NCBI GenBank assembly: GCA_902593125.1
Contig: CACJGU010000004.1
Location: forward strand, 1 to 64,000
From: an uncultured Alphaproteobacteria bacterium
GTDB lineage: Bacteria; Pseudomonadota; Alphaproteobacteria; HIMB59; GCA-002718135
Length of the DNA: 64,000 nt
Reading direction: 5' to 3'
Made by a program: the position numbers and the translations under genes
Shown here: positions 1-9,293 of the stretch, one piece after another
Numbering within the stretch: the first letter of the stretch is position 1
How the letters are laid out: every line of letters begins with the position of its first letter
The notes under the pieces: generated by a model
What the model saw: only the letters and a program-made list of their open reading frames with translations
Database searches by the model: none
What the model was told of the DNA's origin: nothing

Positions 1-1244
1 CTTTTAAATAATAACGCAGTATTGGTCCCTCCAAATCCAAAAGAATTACTAAGTGCAATATTTATATTGCTCTTTTCAGAATTTTTAGAAATTAAATTTA
101 TGCCTTTATTATCTATTGGATTTTCTAAATTTAAAGTAGCAGGTAATATATTATCTTTTATAGATAAAATAGAAAAGATTGACTCTACACTGCCAGCAGC
201 GCCTAATAAATGGCCAATTGAAGACTTTGTGGAGCTTACATTGACATTATTTTTAAAAAGATTAGCAATCGCATTTAATTCTATTTCATCACCCTTAATT
301 GTAGATGTACCATGTGCATTTATATAATTGACATTCTCTGGTGAGATATTACCCATTTTTAATGCTTCTTTCATCGCTCTAAATCCACCATCACCATCTT
401 CAGAAGGAGCGGTAATATGATAAGCGTCTCCAGACATACCATAACCAATTAGTTCTGCATAAATATTTGCACCTCTCTTTTTGGCATTTTCATAATCTTC
501 TAATACTACAATTCCACTTCCTTCACCCATAACAAAACCATCTCTGTCCTTATCCCATGGTCTAGAAGCTATTTCGGGATTATCATTATAAGATGTAGAT
601 AAACTTCTTGCTGAGCAAAAACCAGAAACTCCTAGTCTGCAAACTGCTGCTTCAGCACCACCAGCAATCATTATTTCAGCAGCACCTCTTTTAATCATTT
701 CACCTGCATCTCCTATTGAATGTGCTCCAGTTGCACAAGCCGTTACCACTGAGTGATTAGGTCCTTTAAAACCATATTTTATAGAAATTTGACCAGATAA
801 AAGATTAACTAATGATGAAGGAATAAAGAAAGGCGACAATTTTTTTGGTCCTTTTTCATTTATTGTAATTGCACCATTTGATATTGTTTCCAAACCACCA
901 ATTCCAGACCCAACGGACACCCCTACTCTCAATTTTTCTTCATCGCTTAAGTCATTTAAAAATGCATCTTCTATAGCCATTTTGGATGCAGCTAATCCAT
1001 ATTGTATAAACCTATCATTTCTTTTAATATCTTTTATTTCAATTAAATTATTTTTATTAAAATAATTTTCATCATCTGGATTATTTGAAATATAACCTGC
1101 AATTTTACATGGCAAGTCTGAAACATCAAATTGAGTGATTTTTCTTATTCCGGAACTGCCAGAGATAAGATTATTCCAAGAATTTTTGTAATCATTTCCT
1201 AGAGTAGTAAGCAAACCAAGGCCAGTTACAACTACTCTTCTCAT
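1..1244 (-). CDS. fabF: Beta-ketoacyl-ACP synthase II (3' end cut by window edge)
   Basis: This condensing enzyme elongates acyl-ACP with malonyl-ACP in type II fatty-acid synthesis. It is absent from the ORF track because its stop codon lies just outside the window. Translation from the ATG gives MRRVVVTGLGLLT at the start. The active-site cysteine is in TACATGAHSIG (about Cys170), and the two catalytic histidines are in NAHGTST (about His311) and SSIGHLLGAAG (about His345). The reading frame is open to base 1 and ends in the typical FGFGGTN...LLFK tail, so only about one codon plus the stop is missing. It follows acpP by 11 bases as last gene of the fabD-fabG-acpP-fabF run. The cysteine and two histidines make KAS II far more likely than a KAS III. 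Confidence 0.96.
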   Translation of the reverse strand, partial: MRRVVVTGLGLLTTLGNDYKNSWNNLISGSSGIRKITQFDVSDLPCKIAGYISNNPDDENYFNKNNLIEIKDIKRNDRFIQYGLAASKMAIEDAFLNDLSDEEKLRVGVSVGSGIGGLETISNGAITINEKGPKKLSPFFIPSSLVNLLSGQISIKYGFKGPNHSVVTACATGAHSIGDAGEMIKRGAAEIMIAGGAEAAVCRLGVSGFCSARSLSTSYNDNPEIASRPWDKDRDGFVMGEGSGIVVLEDYENAKKRGANIYAELIGYGMSGDAYHITAPSEDGDGGFRAMKEALKMGNISPENVNYINAHGTSTIKGDEIELNAIANLFKNNVNVSSTKSSIGHLLGAAGSVESIFSILSIKDNILPATLNLENPIDNKGINLISKNSEKSNINIALSNSFGFGGTNTALLFK

Positions 1245-1255
1245 AAAAAATTAAT

Positions 1256-1489
1256 TTATTTTTTATTTTCAATATAGTCTATGGCATTTTGAACAGTTTG
1301 AATAGTTTCGGCAGCATCATCTGGAATTTCAATACCAAACTTTTCTTCAAAGGCCATAACTAACTCAACAGTATCTAAGCTATCAGCACCTAAGTCATCT
1401 ATAAACTTTGCTTCTGGAACAACTTTAGATTCATCTATACCTAGATGATCTACTACAATTTTTTTAACTTGATCTTGAACTTCACTCAT
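1256..1489 (-). CDS. acpP: Acyl carrier protein
   Basis: This small acidic carrier holds growing acyl chains on a 4'-phosphopantetheine arm during fatty-acid synthesis. It is 77 residues long, the normal size. The phosphopantetheine attachment motif [12 protein letters not shown] places the modified serine at residue 37. A good Shine-Dalgarno sequence (AAGGAGT) lies just upstream of the ATG, stronger than for most genes here, as expected for an abundant protein. It sits between fabG and fabF on the same strand. The 54-base gap from fabG leaves room for its own promoter. Confidence 0.98.
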   Translation of the reverse strand: MSEVQDQVKKIVVDHLGIDESKVVPEAKFIDDLGADSLDTVELVMAFEEKFGIEIPDDAAETIQTVQNAIDYIENKK

Positions 1490-1516
1490 AAATACTCCTT
1501 AATTAAACACTTTTAG

Positions 1517-1539
1517 ATTATAATTTCATTGTATGTCAA
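1517..1539 (-). promoter_or_regulatory. Possible acpP promoter
   Basis: Reading the minus strand, a perfect TTGACA and a perfect TATAAT lie in the fabG-acpP gap. The spacing between them is only 11 bases, well short of the usual 16-18, so they may not pair. Another -10 further on (around TCTAAA) would fit the spacing better. The idea that acpP has extra transcription is reasonable, but the exact elements are uncertain. Confidence 0.3.
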
Positions 1540-1543
1540 CAAA

Positions 1544-2272
1544 TTAAAACATTAACATACCTCCATTTACATTAAAATTTTGACCTGTAATATAAGATGA
1601 TTTGTCAGAAGATAAAAAATATACTAAATTAGCTACATCGTCAGGAATACCAAATTTTTTCATAGGTATCTTATCTAATATATTGTTTTTTTGGCTTTCT
1701 TCTAATTTATCAGTCATATTTGTGGATATAAAACCTGGGGAAACAACATTAACATTTATATTTCTTTTCGCAACCTCGTGAGCAATAGATTTATAAAAAC
1801 CAATCATACCAGCTTTAGAAGCGACATAATTGGATTGGCCCGGATTTCCTTGCACTGCTACGACTGACGATATACCAATTATCTTTCCATATCTATTTGA
1901 TATCATATTTGGAAGTAATGATTTAACTATAAAGAAATTTGACTCTAAATTTGTTTTTATTACTTTTGACCATTGATCATTTCTCATTCTTAATAATAAA
2001 TTATCTGAAGTAATACCAGCATTGTTAATAATTGTAGTTAAATCTTTGTGATCAGTAGTAATTTGAGACATACATCTATCAATACTTTCAAAATCTGAAA
2101 TATCAATTTTGTAATAAGAATTATTTTCCCCATATTTTTTTTTAAGGCTCAACAGTTTTTCATCAGATGAAGATGTTAACACTAAATTATATTCTTTTTG
2201 ATAAAATTTATTACAAATTGCTTCTCCAATTCCTCCTGTAGCACCTGTTATAAAAACTTTTTTATTCTTCAT
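1544..2272 (-). CDS. fabG: 3-oxoacyl-ACP reductase
   Basis: This NADPH-dependent reductase converts 3-oxoacyl-ACP to 3-hydroxyacyl-ACP. It is a short-chain dehydrogenase of 242 residues. The cofactor-binding TGATGGIGEAI is near residues 9-19, followed by NNAG at about 83-86. The catalytic set is Ser136, Tyr149 and Lys153 (SNYVASK). Its ATG overlaps the fabD stop by one base (TAATG), so the two are translationally coupled. The neighbours fabD, acpP and fabF make this the housekeeping FabG rather than one of the many other SDRs. Confidence 0.96.
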   Translation of the reverse strand: MKNKKVFITGATGGIGEAICNKFYQKEYNLVLTSSSDEKLLSLKKKYGENNSYYKIDISDFESIDRCMSQITTDHKDLTTIINNAGITSDNLLLRMRNDQWSKVIKTNLESNFFIVKSLLPNMISNRYGKIIGISSVVAVQGNPGQSNYVASKAGMIGFYKSIAHEVAKRNINVNVVSPGFISTNMTDKLEESQKNNILDKIPMKKFGIPDDVANLVYFLSSDKSSYITGQNFNVNGGMLMF

Positions 2273-3189
2273 TATTTATTATCTAAATCATAAATTGTAT
2301 TTATTGATTTTATATCAAAATTTGTAGAGATTCTCTTAATTAATCCTGACAAAATATTACCCGGACCTATTTCAATTATCTTATTTTCACCATCTTTTTC
2401 AAGATTCTTAATACTTTCAGTCCACCTTACTTTATTGGCCATTTGATTTTTTAGTGATTCTTTAATACCCCCACTTTCATTTGATATCTTTGCATTAAAA
2501 TTTGAAATAATATTAATATTATTACTTAAAAAATTTAATTTATCTATTTCTAAACTTAATTCTTTTTGAGCATTAAGCATGTAGTCACTATGGAATGCTG
2601 CTGAGACATTTAATTTAACAAATTTTTTAACTTTATTATCAAGGAATGCCGGCTTACTGTTTTCTAGCTCATTAATACTTCCTGAAATAACAATTTGTAT
2701 CTGAGAATTATCATTTGCAATTTGAACATTTAAATCATTTTGATCAATAATATTTTGTACTTGCGACGAACTTAGTCCAATTAAAGCTGCCATGCCAGTT
2801 TTATTTGGCTCAACAGCATTATGCATCAATTCACCCCTTTTTTTTAGAATAATACTACAATCTTTTAAAGATAATTTTTCACTACATGCTAGTGCTGAAT
2901 ACTCACCCAAAGAATGTCCTAACATTGTATTAATTGAATTTAGATTTAATCCTTTTTCATTTTTATAGGTTTTAAATATACATAATGAAGCGGCAAAAAT
3001 TGCAATTTGAGTATAATTAGTTAAATTTAATTGATTATTAGGATCTTTAAATATGATTTCTTTTAAATTTATTTTTGAATAATCTTCAATTTCTTCTATG
3101 GTATTTTTAGCAACAGCAAAATTCTTATAAAAATCTTCAGACATACCAACAATTTGGCTTCCTTGTCCTGGAAATACATATGTTGTCAT
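2272..3189 (-). CDS. fabD: Malonyl-CoA:ACP transacylase
   Basis: This enzyme loads malonyl groups from CoA onto acyl carrier protein, supplying the extender unit for FabF. The 305-residue protein shows FPGQGSQ near the start, the nucleophile elbow GHSLGEYSAL with Ser93, and the catalytic histidine in AAFHSDYM (His200). It is the first gene of the minus-strand fatty-acid cluster and is divergent from rpsF, with an 87-base gap that must hold both promoters. Confidence 0.97.
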   Translation of the reverse strand: MTTYVFPGQGSQIVGMSEDFYKNFAVAKNTIEEIEDYSKINLKEIIFKDPNNQLNLTNYTQIAIFAASLCIFKTYKNEKGLNLNSINTMLGHSLGEYSALACSEKLSLKDCSIILKKRGELMHNAVEPNKTGMAALIGLSSSQVQNIIDQNDLNVQIANDNSQIQIVISGSINELENSKPAFLDNKVKKFVKLNVSAAFHSDYMLNAQKELSLEIDKLNFLSNNINIISNFNAKISNESGGIKESLKNQMANKVRWTESIKNLEKDGENKIIEIGPGNILSGLIKRISTNFDIKSINTIYDLDNK

Positions 3190-3237
3190 TTTCTCTTGAT
3201 TTATTAGAAAATAATTATATATGCAAGCCTAACTTCT

Positions 3238-3257
3238 CTTATATTTTTTAATATAAG
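3238..3257 (+). promoter_or_regulatory. Stem-loop in the rpsF leader
   Basis: CTTATATT and AATATAAG form an 8-bp stem around a TTTT loop, about 20 bases before the rpsF start. Ribosomal operons encoding S6 and S18 are often autoregulated through leader RNA structures, so this may be a control element. The stem is entirely A/T-rich except for its end pair and could be chance in such AT-rich DNA. No clear match to the published S6:S18 binding motif was seen. Confidence 0.3.
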
Positions 3258-3276
3258 TAAACCCATGGAGTAAAAA

Positions 3277-3603
3277 ATGAATAAATTTGAAACTGTCTTA
3301 CTACTTAGTCCTGAAATTAGCTCCCAAGAAGTCAACAATGAACACAAAAAATTCAAGGATTATATACTAAATTCAGACGGAAAAATCATTAACGAAGAAG
3401 ACTGGGGTTTAAGAGATTTAAACTATTCAATAAAGAAATTTAAAAAAGCTTTTTATAATTTTTTTCAAATAGAAATTTCTGGTTCAGATTTGGTTAAAAT
3501 CAAAAATGATTTAAATCAAAATGATAAAGTTTTAAGACATATTTTCATAAAAGTTAAAGAACATCAAGAATTACCAACAAAGTTAAACAATGAAAAAAAA
3601 TAG
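3277..3603 (+). CDS. rpsF: 30S ribosomal protein S6
   Basis: S6 binds S18 and 16S rRNA in the platform of the small subunit. The 108-residue product begins [15 protein letters not shown] and contains [21 protein letters not shown], the typical S6 core. A GGAG ribosome-binding sequence precedes the ATG. The gene overlaps rpsR by 14 bases and leads the conserved rpsF-rpsR-rplI order; no ssb or priB gene is inserted between them. Confidence 0.97.
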   Translation: MNKFETVLLLSPEISSQEVNNEHKKFKDYILNSDGKIINEEDWGLRDLNYSIKKFKKAFYNFFQIEISGSDLVKIKNDLNQNDKVLRHIFIKVKEHQELPTKLNNEKK

Positions 3604-3862
3604 AAATAAACCATCAAGAGATGACTCAAATAATTCTCCTTTTGATAACAAAAAAAGATTTTGTCCGTTTAGCCAACCTAATTCACCTACAATAGATTAT
3701 AAAGATATTAGATTATTATCTAGATATATAAGTGAAAAAGGAAAAATAGTACCAAGTAGAATCACAGGAGTCTCTAGAAAAAAACAAAAGGAGCTCGCTA
3801 AAGCAATTAAAAGAGCTAGATTTTTGTCTCTATTATCATATACAAACAAATTTATAAATTAA
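3590..3862 (+). CDS. rpsR: 30S ribosomal protein S18
   Basis: S18 pairs with S6 on the 30S platform. The 90-residue protein has the family core [30 protein letters not shown] and [14 protein letters not shown]. An extended N-terminus of about 20 polar and basic residues precedes this core. The start lies inside the end of rpsF, and the stop overlaps the rplI start by one base (TAATG), giving a tightly coupled three-gene operon. Confidence 0.97.
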   Translation: MKKNRNKPSRDDSNNSPFDNKKRFCPFSQPNSPTIDYKDIRLLSRYISEKGKIVPSRITGVSRKKQKELAKAIKRARFLSLLSYTNKFIN

Positions 3863-4305
3863 TGAAAGTAATTTTAACAACAAATATTAAAAATCTAGGT
3901 AAAATTGGAGAATTAGTAAGCGTAAAAGATGGTTATGCTAGAAATTATCTTTTTCCAAATAAAATGGCCTTAAGAGAAAATAAAAAAAACCAAGAGATTT
4001 ATGAAAAAATTAAAGATGAAGTTATAAAAAAAGAAAATATAAAAAAAAGTAATGCAGAAGAACTAATAAAAAAAATATTAAAACTAAAAATTTTATTTAA
4101 AAAAGAAGCAGATGAAAAAAATCAACTTTATGGTTCAATTTCTAAGAAAGAAATTTTGGACTTCCTAAATAATAATAATATAAAAATAAAATCTGATGAT
4201 CTTATTATCAGACAGCCTATAAAATCTTTAGGTGAGCATGAAATTGAAATAAACCCTTATATGGATATTAAAGAAACTTTTAAAATATTAGTAAATAAGA
4301 ACTAA
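3862..4305 (+). CDS. rplI: 50S ribosomal protein L9
   Basis: L9 binds 23S rRNA near the L1 stalk base and affects reading-frame maintenance. The 147-residue product starts [32 protein letters not shown], the signature N-terminal domain. A long lysine-rich helix (about residues 40-80) and the C-terminal domain with ADEKNQLYGSIS follow. It closes the rpsF-rpsR-rplI operon; an 83-base gap precedes dnaB. Confidence 0.97.
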   Translation: MKVILTTNIKNLGKIGELVSVKDGYARNYLFPNKMALRENKKNQEIYEKIKDEVIKKENIKKSNAEELIKKILKLKILFKKEADEKNQLYGSISKKEILDFLNNNNIKIKSDDLIIRQPIKSLGEHEIEINPYMDIKETFKILVNKN

Positions 4306-4388
4306 ATTATACACATTATTAATATATTATTAACTGATTAATTATCAAAAACATTGTTTAAGATTAATTTTACTTTAATAAATTTTAT

Positions 4389-5894
4389 GTGGCAATTGAA
4401 TTAATTAATTCTCAAAAAAATTTAGGGAATGACGATAAAAACGACTTTTCTAATTATGACGCAGAAATAGCACTAATAGGATGTATACTTTGGGAAAATA
4501 AAAACTTTGAAAAAATTTCAGATTTTTTGAGTGAAGACCATTTTGTTTTTGAGAATAACAAAATAATTTATAAAACAATCTGTAATTTATTAGAAAAAAA
4601 TATTCATGTTTCCCCAATAACTTTAAAAAATTATCTTCCGAAGACTGAAGATAAAATTGATAGTATTGAGTATCTTAATAAAATTAAAGACAGTGCTCCA
4701 TCAACACAAAATGCATTAAATTATGCTAAACTTATATATGACTTATATATCAAAAGAAATTTAGTTAGTATTGCTCACAATGTAATTCAAGAAACATCAG
4801 ATACTTCTACAAATAAAGATGGAATAAATCTAATTGAGAATGCTGAAAACGATTTATATCAGCTTTCTCAAACAGGAAGCACAGATAGAAAATTTTTAAA
4901 TTTTGGAACTGCTCTTAAAAATGCTGTAGATATTATAAGTGAAGCTTACAAAAGAGATGGTAAAATTGCAGGTATACCAACTGGTTTTAATGATTTAGAT
5001 AAAAAACTAGGCGGTCTACATAAATCTGACTTAATTATAATTGCTGGACGGCCTTCTATGGGCAAGACAGCATTAGGCACAAATATAGCTTTTAATTGTG
5101 CAATTAAATACCAAGAAATCAAAGATGATCTTGATAATATAAAAATTATTGATGGAGGCAAGGTGGCATTTTTCTCACTTGAAATGTCTGCCGAACAACT
5201 TGCAACTAGAATTTTAGCCGAGCAGACTAAAATTTCTGGAGATAAAATGAGAAAGGCTGAATTTAGCAAAGATGATTTTAGTAAAATAGCAAATGTTTCA
5301 TCAAAATTAGAAAATTTAAACCTATTAATTGATGATAATCCTGTATTAACAATACCCACTCTAAGAGCAAGAGCTAGAAGGTTAAAGAGGTTACATAATA
5401 TTAACTTAATAATAATAGATTATCTACAATTAATGTCCTCGGCCAGTAAATCTAAAAATGATGGTAGAGTACAAGAGATTTCTGAAATCACTAGAGGTTT
5501 AAAATCAATTGCTAAAGAATTAAATATTCCAATAATTGCACTATCGCAACTTTCTAGACAAGTTGAACAAAGAGAGGATAAAAGGCCACAGTTATCTGAC
5601 CTTAGAGAAAGTGGAACAATAGAACAAGATTCTGATGTAGTTATGTTCATTTATAGAGAGAGTTACTACTTAGAAAGAATGGAACCAATTCAAAAACCAG
5701 AAGAAGATGAAATAAAATATAATGAGAGAGTTAGTAGATGGCAACAATTAAATGATGAAAGTTATAATAAAGCAGAAATTATAATTGCTAAACAAAGACA
5801 TGGTCCAATTGGGTCTATAAAAATGCATTTTGACTCAAGATTTACAAAATTCAGTGACTTAACTACTAAAGATTATGATAATATTCTTGAGTGA
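4389..5894 (+). CDS. dnaB: Replicative DNA helicase DnaB
   Basis: DnaB is the hexameric helicase that unwinds DNA at the replication fork. The 501-residue protein has the N-terminal primase-interacting domain (about residues 20-130) and the RecA-like C-terminal motor. Walker A is AGRPSMGKTALG with Lys226, followed by SLEMSAEQLATR and the Walker B-like IIIDYLQLM. No intein is inserted. The start is GTG; an overlapping ATG two bases upstream is out of frame. Its TGA overlaps the GTG of alr (GTGA), so dnaB, alr, the RND exporter and cvpA form one overlapping chain. Confidence 0.96.
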   Translation: MAIELINSQKNLGNDDKNDFSNYDAEIALIGCILWENKNFEKISDFLSEDHFVFENNKIIYKTICNLLEKNIHVSPITLKNYLPKTEDKIDSIEYLNKIKDSAPSTQNALNYAKLIYDLYIKRNLVSIAHNVIQETSDTSTNKDGINLIENAENDLYQLSQTGSTDRKFLNFGTALKNAVDIISEAYKRDGKIAGIPTGFNDLDKKLGGLHKSDLIIIAGRPSMGKTALGTNIAFNCAIKYQEIKDDLDNIKIIDGGKVAFFSLEMSAEQLATRILAEQTKISGDKMRKAEFSKDDFSKIANVSSKLENLNLLIDDNPVLTIPTLRARARRLKRLHNINLIIIDYLQLMSSASKSKNDGRVQEISEITRGLKSIAKELNIPIIALSQLSRQVEQREDKRPQLSDLRESGTIEQDSDVVMFIYRESYYLERMEPIQKPEEDEIKYNERVSRWQQLNDESYNKAEIIIAKQRHGPIGSIKMHFDSRFTKFSDLTTKDYDNILE

Positions 5895-6952
5895 TAAAAA
5901 ATAGTTTTATTTTAAAAGTTAACAAAAAAAATCTAATTACAAATTATAAATTTTTCAAAAATTTAAGAAAAAATATAATTGTTGCACCTACTATAAAAGC
6001 TAATGCATATGGTTTGGGTGATAAAGAAATATTCAATTTATTGAAAAAGAATGGTTGTAAAAATTTTTTTGTTGCTACTTTAGAAGAAGGTATAGGCTTA
6101 AATAATAAAAATAAAAATATAAATATTTTTGTTTTAAATGGTATTCAAAATTATAGTTTAAAATCATTTTCAAATAATAATTTAATTCCTATCATAAACA
6201 CAAACTTGGAATTAAGTAAGGTTTTAAAAAATAATATAAGGTTTGGTGCTCATATTGATACAGGCATTAATAGGTTGGGTATAAATTTTAAAAGTTTACC
6301 TCAATCTATTTTTAAAAGTAACAAAATTTTAGTTGTAATGAGTCATTTATCAAGTGCAGACGAAAAGAAAAACAATTATAATAACAAACAAAAAAATAAT
6401 TTTATAAAAGTTATTAATAAATTTTATTATAAGAATAATATTTTGTTCAGTTTATCTAACTCAAATGGAGCTGTATTATCAAAATCTTATTTATTTGATT
6501 TAATTAGACCGGGCATTGGATTATATGGAGGTAATAACAAAAATTATTTTTTAAGAAAAAATTTAAAACCAGTAATTACTTTAAGTGGAAAAATAATTCA
6601 AATTAAATCAATTAATAAAAATGAGTACGTTGGATATAATCAAACATTTAAATCAAAAAGTAAAATTAAAATCGCAATTGTAGGTGTTGGATATGCTGAT
6701 GGGATACCAAGGCTTTTAAGTAATAAAGGTTTTGTATTTTATAAAGAAAGTAAGTTTAAAATAATTGGAAGAATTTCAATGGATAGCTTCACGATTGATA
6801 TATCAAATTGTAAACATAATCTCAAAGTAGGAACATTTGTAGATATAATTAATGATAAACATAATATTGAGTATTTTGCAAAGACATGCAACACTATAAG
6901 CAATGAGATAATTACATCTATAGGTTCAAGAGTTAAAAGAATATATGTCTAA
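5891..6952 (+). CDS. alr: Alanine racemase
   Basis: This PLP enzyme interconverts L- and D-alanine, supplying D-alanine for peptidoglycan. The 353-residue product carries the PLP lysine in PTIKANAYGLG (Lys36) and the second catalytic residue, a tyrosine, in GVGYADGIPRL (about Tyr267). GRISMD follows, as usual. The start is GTG and overlaps dnaB by four bases; the end overlaps the next gene by eight. The dnaB-alr order occurs in many proteobacteria. Confidence 0.95.
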   Translation: MIKNSFILKVNKKNLITNYKFFKNLRKNIIVAPTIKANAYGLGDKEIFNLLKKNGCKNFFVATLEEGIGLNNKNKNINIFVLNGIQNYSLKSFSNNNLIPIINTNLELSKVLKNNIRFGAHIDTGINRLGINFKSLPQSIFKSNKILVVMSHLSSADEKKNNYNNKQKNNFIKVINKFYYKNNILFSLSNSNGAVLSKSYLFDLIRPGIGLYGGNNKNYFLRKNLKPVITLSGKIIQIKSINKNEYVGYNQTFKSKSKIKIAIVGVGYADGIPRLLSNKGFVFYKESKFKIIGRISMDSFTIDISNCKHNLKVGTFVDIINDKHNIEYFAKTCNTISNEIITSIGSRVKRIYV

Positions 6953-9293
6953 TATTTTAAAAATAATTTTATTTTTTTTATTAATCTTGTCATTAATATT
7001 TTCTTCTAGTCAATTAAACAAATTTAGAATTGACGCATCATCAGATACATTAGTTGCTCAAAATGATAAAGATTTTGAATATTTCAATTATTACCAAAAA
7101 ATTTTTCCTACTAAAAATAACTTAGTCGTTGCAATAAAATCACTAGAAGAAATAGATAAACAACTTCTTGGGGAAATAGAAATTTTGTCAAATAAAATAT
7201 CAAAATTAAATCAGGTGGATACTGTATTTAATATTAATAAAGCCCCAATTCTTTTTTTAAATAATTCTAATTTACTTGATTTATCGAATAATAATTATGA
7301 AACAATTCTTAACACTGATTTAGAAATAAATGAAGTTTTAGAAGAATTTTCAAAAAGTCCAATTTATAGCAATCAATTAATAAATGACGAAAAAAATATA
7401 ACTTCTTTAATAATTTTTTTAAAACCAAATAAAAAAATTCAAGATCTAAAAGAAAATAAGAATATTTATATTAATGACAATTCATATTATGAGAAAAAAA
7501 ATATAATTGATAAAGATAGAAAAAATTTAATAAAAGATATTAGAGATATTTTAAAAGATGCAAATAATAACTATGTTTATTATTTAGGTGGTGTAGAAAT
7601 GATTTCTAGCGATGTAATTTCATTTGTCCAAAATGATATCATAATTTTTAGTTCTTTAGTTCTGTTACTAGTACTTGTTATACTATTTATCATTTTTAAA
7701 AAAATTAAGTGGGTATTTGCGATATTAATTTCATCAATATATTCGGTTTATACCATGATAGGTATAATAGGTTTTGTAAATTTTGAAATAACTGCTGTTT
7801 CTGCAAATTTTATTTCACTAATGTTTATTTTATCAATCTCAATGAAAATTCATATTTTAAATAATTATCTCCAATCAAACAACAGTCTAAAAATGACTTT
7901 AAAAATAATGTTTTGGCCTTGTTTTTATACATTTCTTACTACAATTGTTGCATTCTTATCATTAGCCTTATCCGATATTAAACCTGTAATAGATTTTGGT
8001 ATTTTAATGATAATTTCTCTTTTAGTAGTATTCATTTCAGCTTTTACAATATTTCCACTAATAATTTCTTTAAATAATAAAAATGAAACTTTAGAAAAAT
8101 TTAAATTTAAGTTTATAAATATCTTTTACAAATATTCATTTAGATTTAAAAAACAAATTTTGTTTGTAAATTTAATATTTTTTTCTCTGGCAGTTTATGG
8201 GATTAGTAATTTAAATGTAGAAAATTCTTTTATAAAATATTTTAAAAAAAATACAGAAATATATCAAGGCATGAAGTTGATAGACTCTGAGCTTGGGGGG
8301 ACCACTCCCTTAGATATAATTTTAAAGTTTGAAGATGATGAATTGTTTATAAATGAATCAAATAATATTGAAAGTGAAGATATTGAGTTTGAAGATGAAT
8401 TATTTTCTGATGAACTTTTTAACAACGATAATAAAGTATGGTTTAATGAAAATAAAATTTCAATAATTAAAAATATACATGAGTATTTAGAAGATAGAAA
8501 AGAAATAGGGAAAGTGAGCTCAATATACTCTTTAATTGATATTGCTAATAAAATTAATAGAAATAAACTTTCTAGTTTTGAACTTGAAGTTTTGTATAAC
8601 GAAATTCCTGAAAATTATAAACAAGATTTAATATATCCTTATATTAATATCGAAGAAAACATGGTTAAAATTTCGACCAGAGTTAAAGATTCTGAAAATA
8701 TTAAAAGAGCAAATCTTATAAATGAAATAAAAAATTATACAGATAACTCTTTTGATAATCTAGAAGAGGTCAAAATAAATGGTTTGCTTGTTTTATATAA
8801 CAATATGCTTTCGTCATTGTTTTCATCGCAAATCAAGTCTTTAGGTTTTGTTTTGTTAGCAATTTTTATAATGTTTATTTTCCTATTTAAGTCAATTAAA
8901 TTAAGTATTATAGGAATTATTCCAAATATTTTTGCCTCAACTTTTATATTAGGCCTGATAGGATTATTTAGAATACCCTTAGATATAATGACAATTACAA
9001 TTGCTGCTATTTCAATTGGTATAGCTGTAGATAATACTATACATTATTTATATAGATACAGAATAAATTTGAAAAATAATTTAGACTACAAAGAGTCAAT
9101 TAAAAGTTCACACTCTACTGTTGGAAATGCAGTTTTAACTACCTCAATTGCAATTTCGCTTGGATTTCTTACACTTTGTTTTTCAAACTTTGTGCCAACA
9201 ATTATTTTTGGATTATTTACTAGTTTAGCAATGTTATTTGCTATGATAGGAGTATTAATTACTTTACCATCAATTTTATATTTTTTTAAATGA
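6945..9293 (+). CDS. RND/MMPL-superfamily exporter
   Basis: This is a predicted inner-membrane exporter of the COG1033 type; the substrate is unknown, and relatives move lipids or hopanoids. The 782-residue protein has one N-terminal membrane helix (about 7-23), a periplasmic domain, a helix cluster at about 230-390, a helix near 400-425, a second periplasmic domain, then a final cluster at about 625-780. This is the two-fold RND layout without the AcrB docking domain. ISIGIAVDNTIHYLYRYR in the second cluster is typical of the family. A very acidic stretch at about 460-500 (DIEFEDELFSDELF) is unusual. It overlaps alr and cvpA. Confidence 0.85.
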   Translation: MSNILKIILFFLLILSLIFSSSQLNKFRIDASSDTLVAQNDKDFEYFNYYQKIFPTKNNLVVAIKSLEEIDKQLLGEIEILSNKISKLNQVDTVFNINKAPILFLNNSNLLDLSNNNYETILNTDLEINEVLEEFSKSPIYSNQLINDEKNITSLIIFLKPNKKIQDLKENKNIYINDNSYYEKKNIIDKDRKNLIKDIRDILKDANNNYVYYLGGVEMISSDVISFVQNDIIIFSSLVLLLVLVILFIIFKKIKWVFAILISSIYSVYTMIGIIGFVNFEITAVSANFISLMFILSISMKIHILNNYLQSNNSLKMTLKIMFWPCFYTFLTTIVAFLSLALSDIKPVIDFGILMIISLLVVFISAFTIFPLIISLNNKNETLEKFKFKFINIFYKYSFRFKKQILFVNLIFFSLAVYGISNLNVENSFIKYFKKNTEIYQGMKLIDSELGGTTPLDIILKFEDDELFINESNNIESEDIEFEDELFSDELFNNDNKVWFNENKISIIKNIHEYLEDRKEIGKVSSIYSLIDIANKINRNKLSSFELEVLYNEIPENYKQDLIYPYINIEENMVKISTRVKDSENIKRANLINEIKNYTDNSFDNLEEVKINGLLVLYNNMLSSLFSSQIKSLGFVLLAIFIMFIFLFKSIKLSIIGIIPNIFASTFILGLIGLFRIPLDIMTITIAAISIGIAVDNTIHYLYRYRINLKNNLDYKESIKSSHSTVGNAVLTTSIAISLGFLTLCFSNFVPTIIFGLFTSLAMLFAMIGVLITLPSILYFFK

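Noticed and set aside
22-327. Plus-strand 101-residue ORF at the left edge
   Set aside because: It is the antisense shadow of fabF; the minus frame carries the complete KAS active-site motifs.
4946-5359. 137-residue minus-strand ORF
   Set aside because: It lies wholly inside dnaB, opposite the Walker A region, and has no protein-like features of its own.
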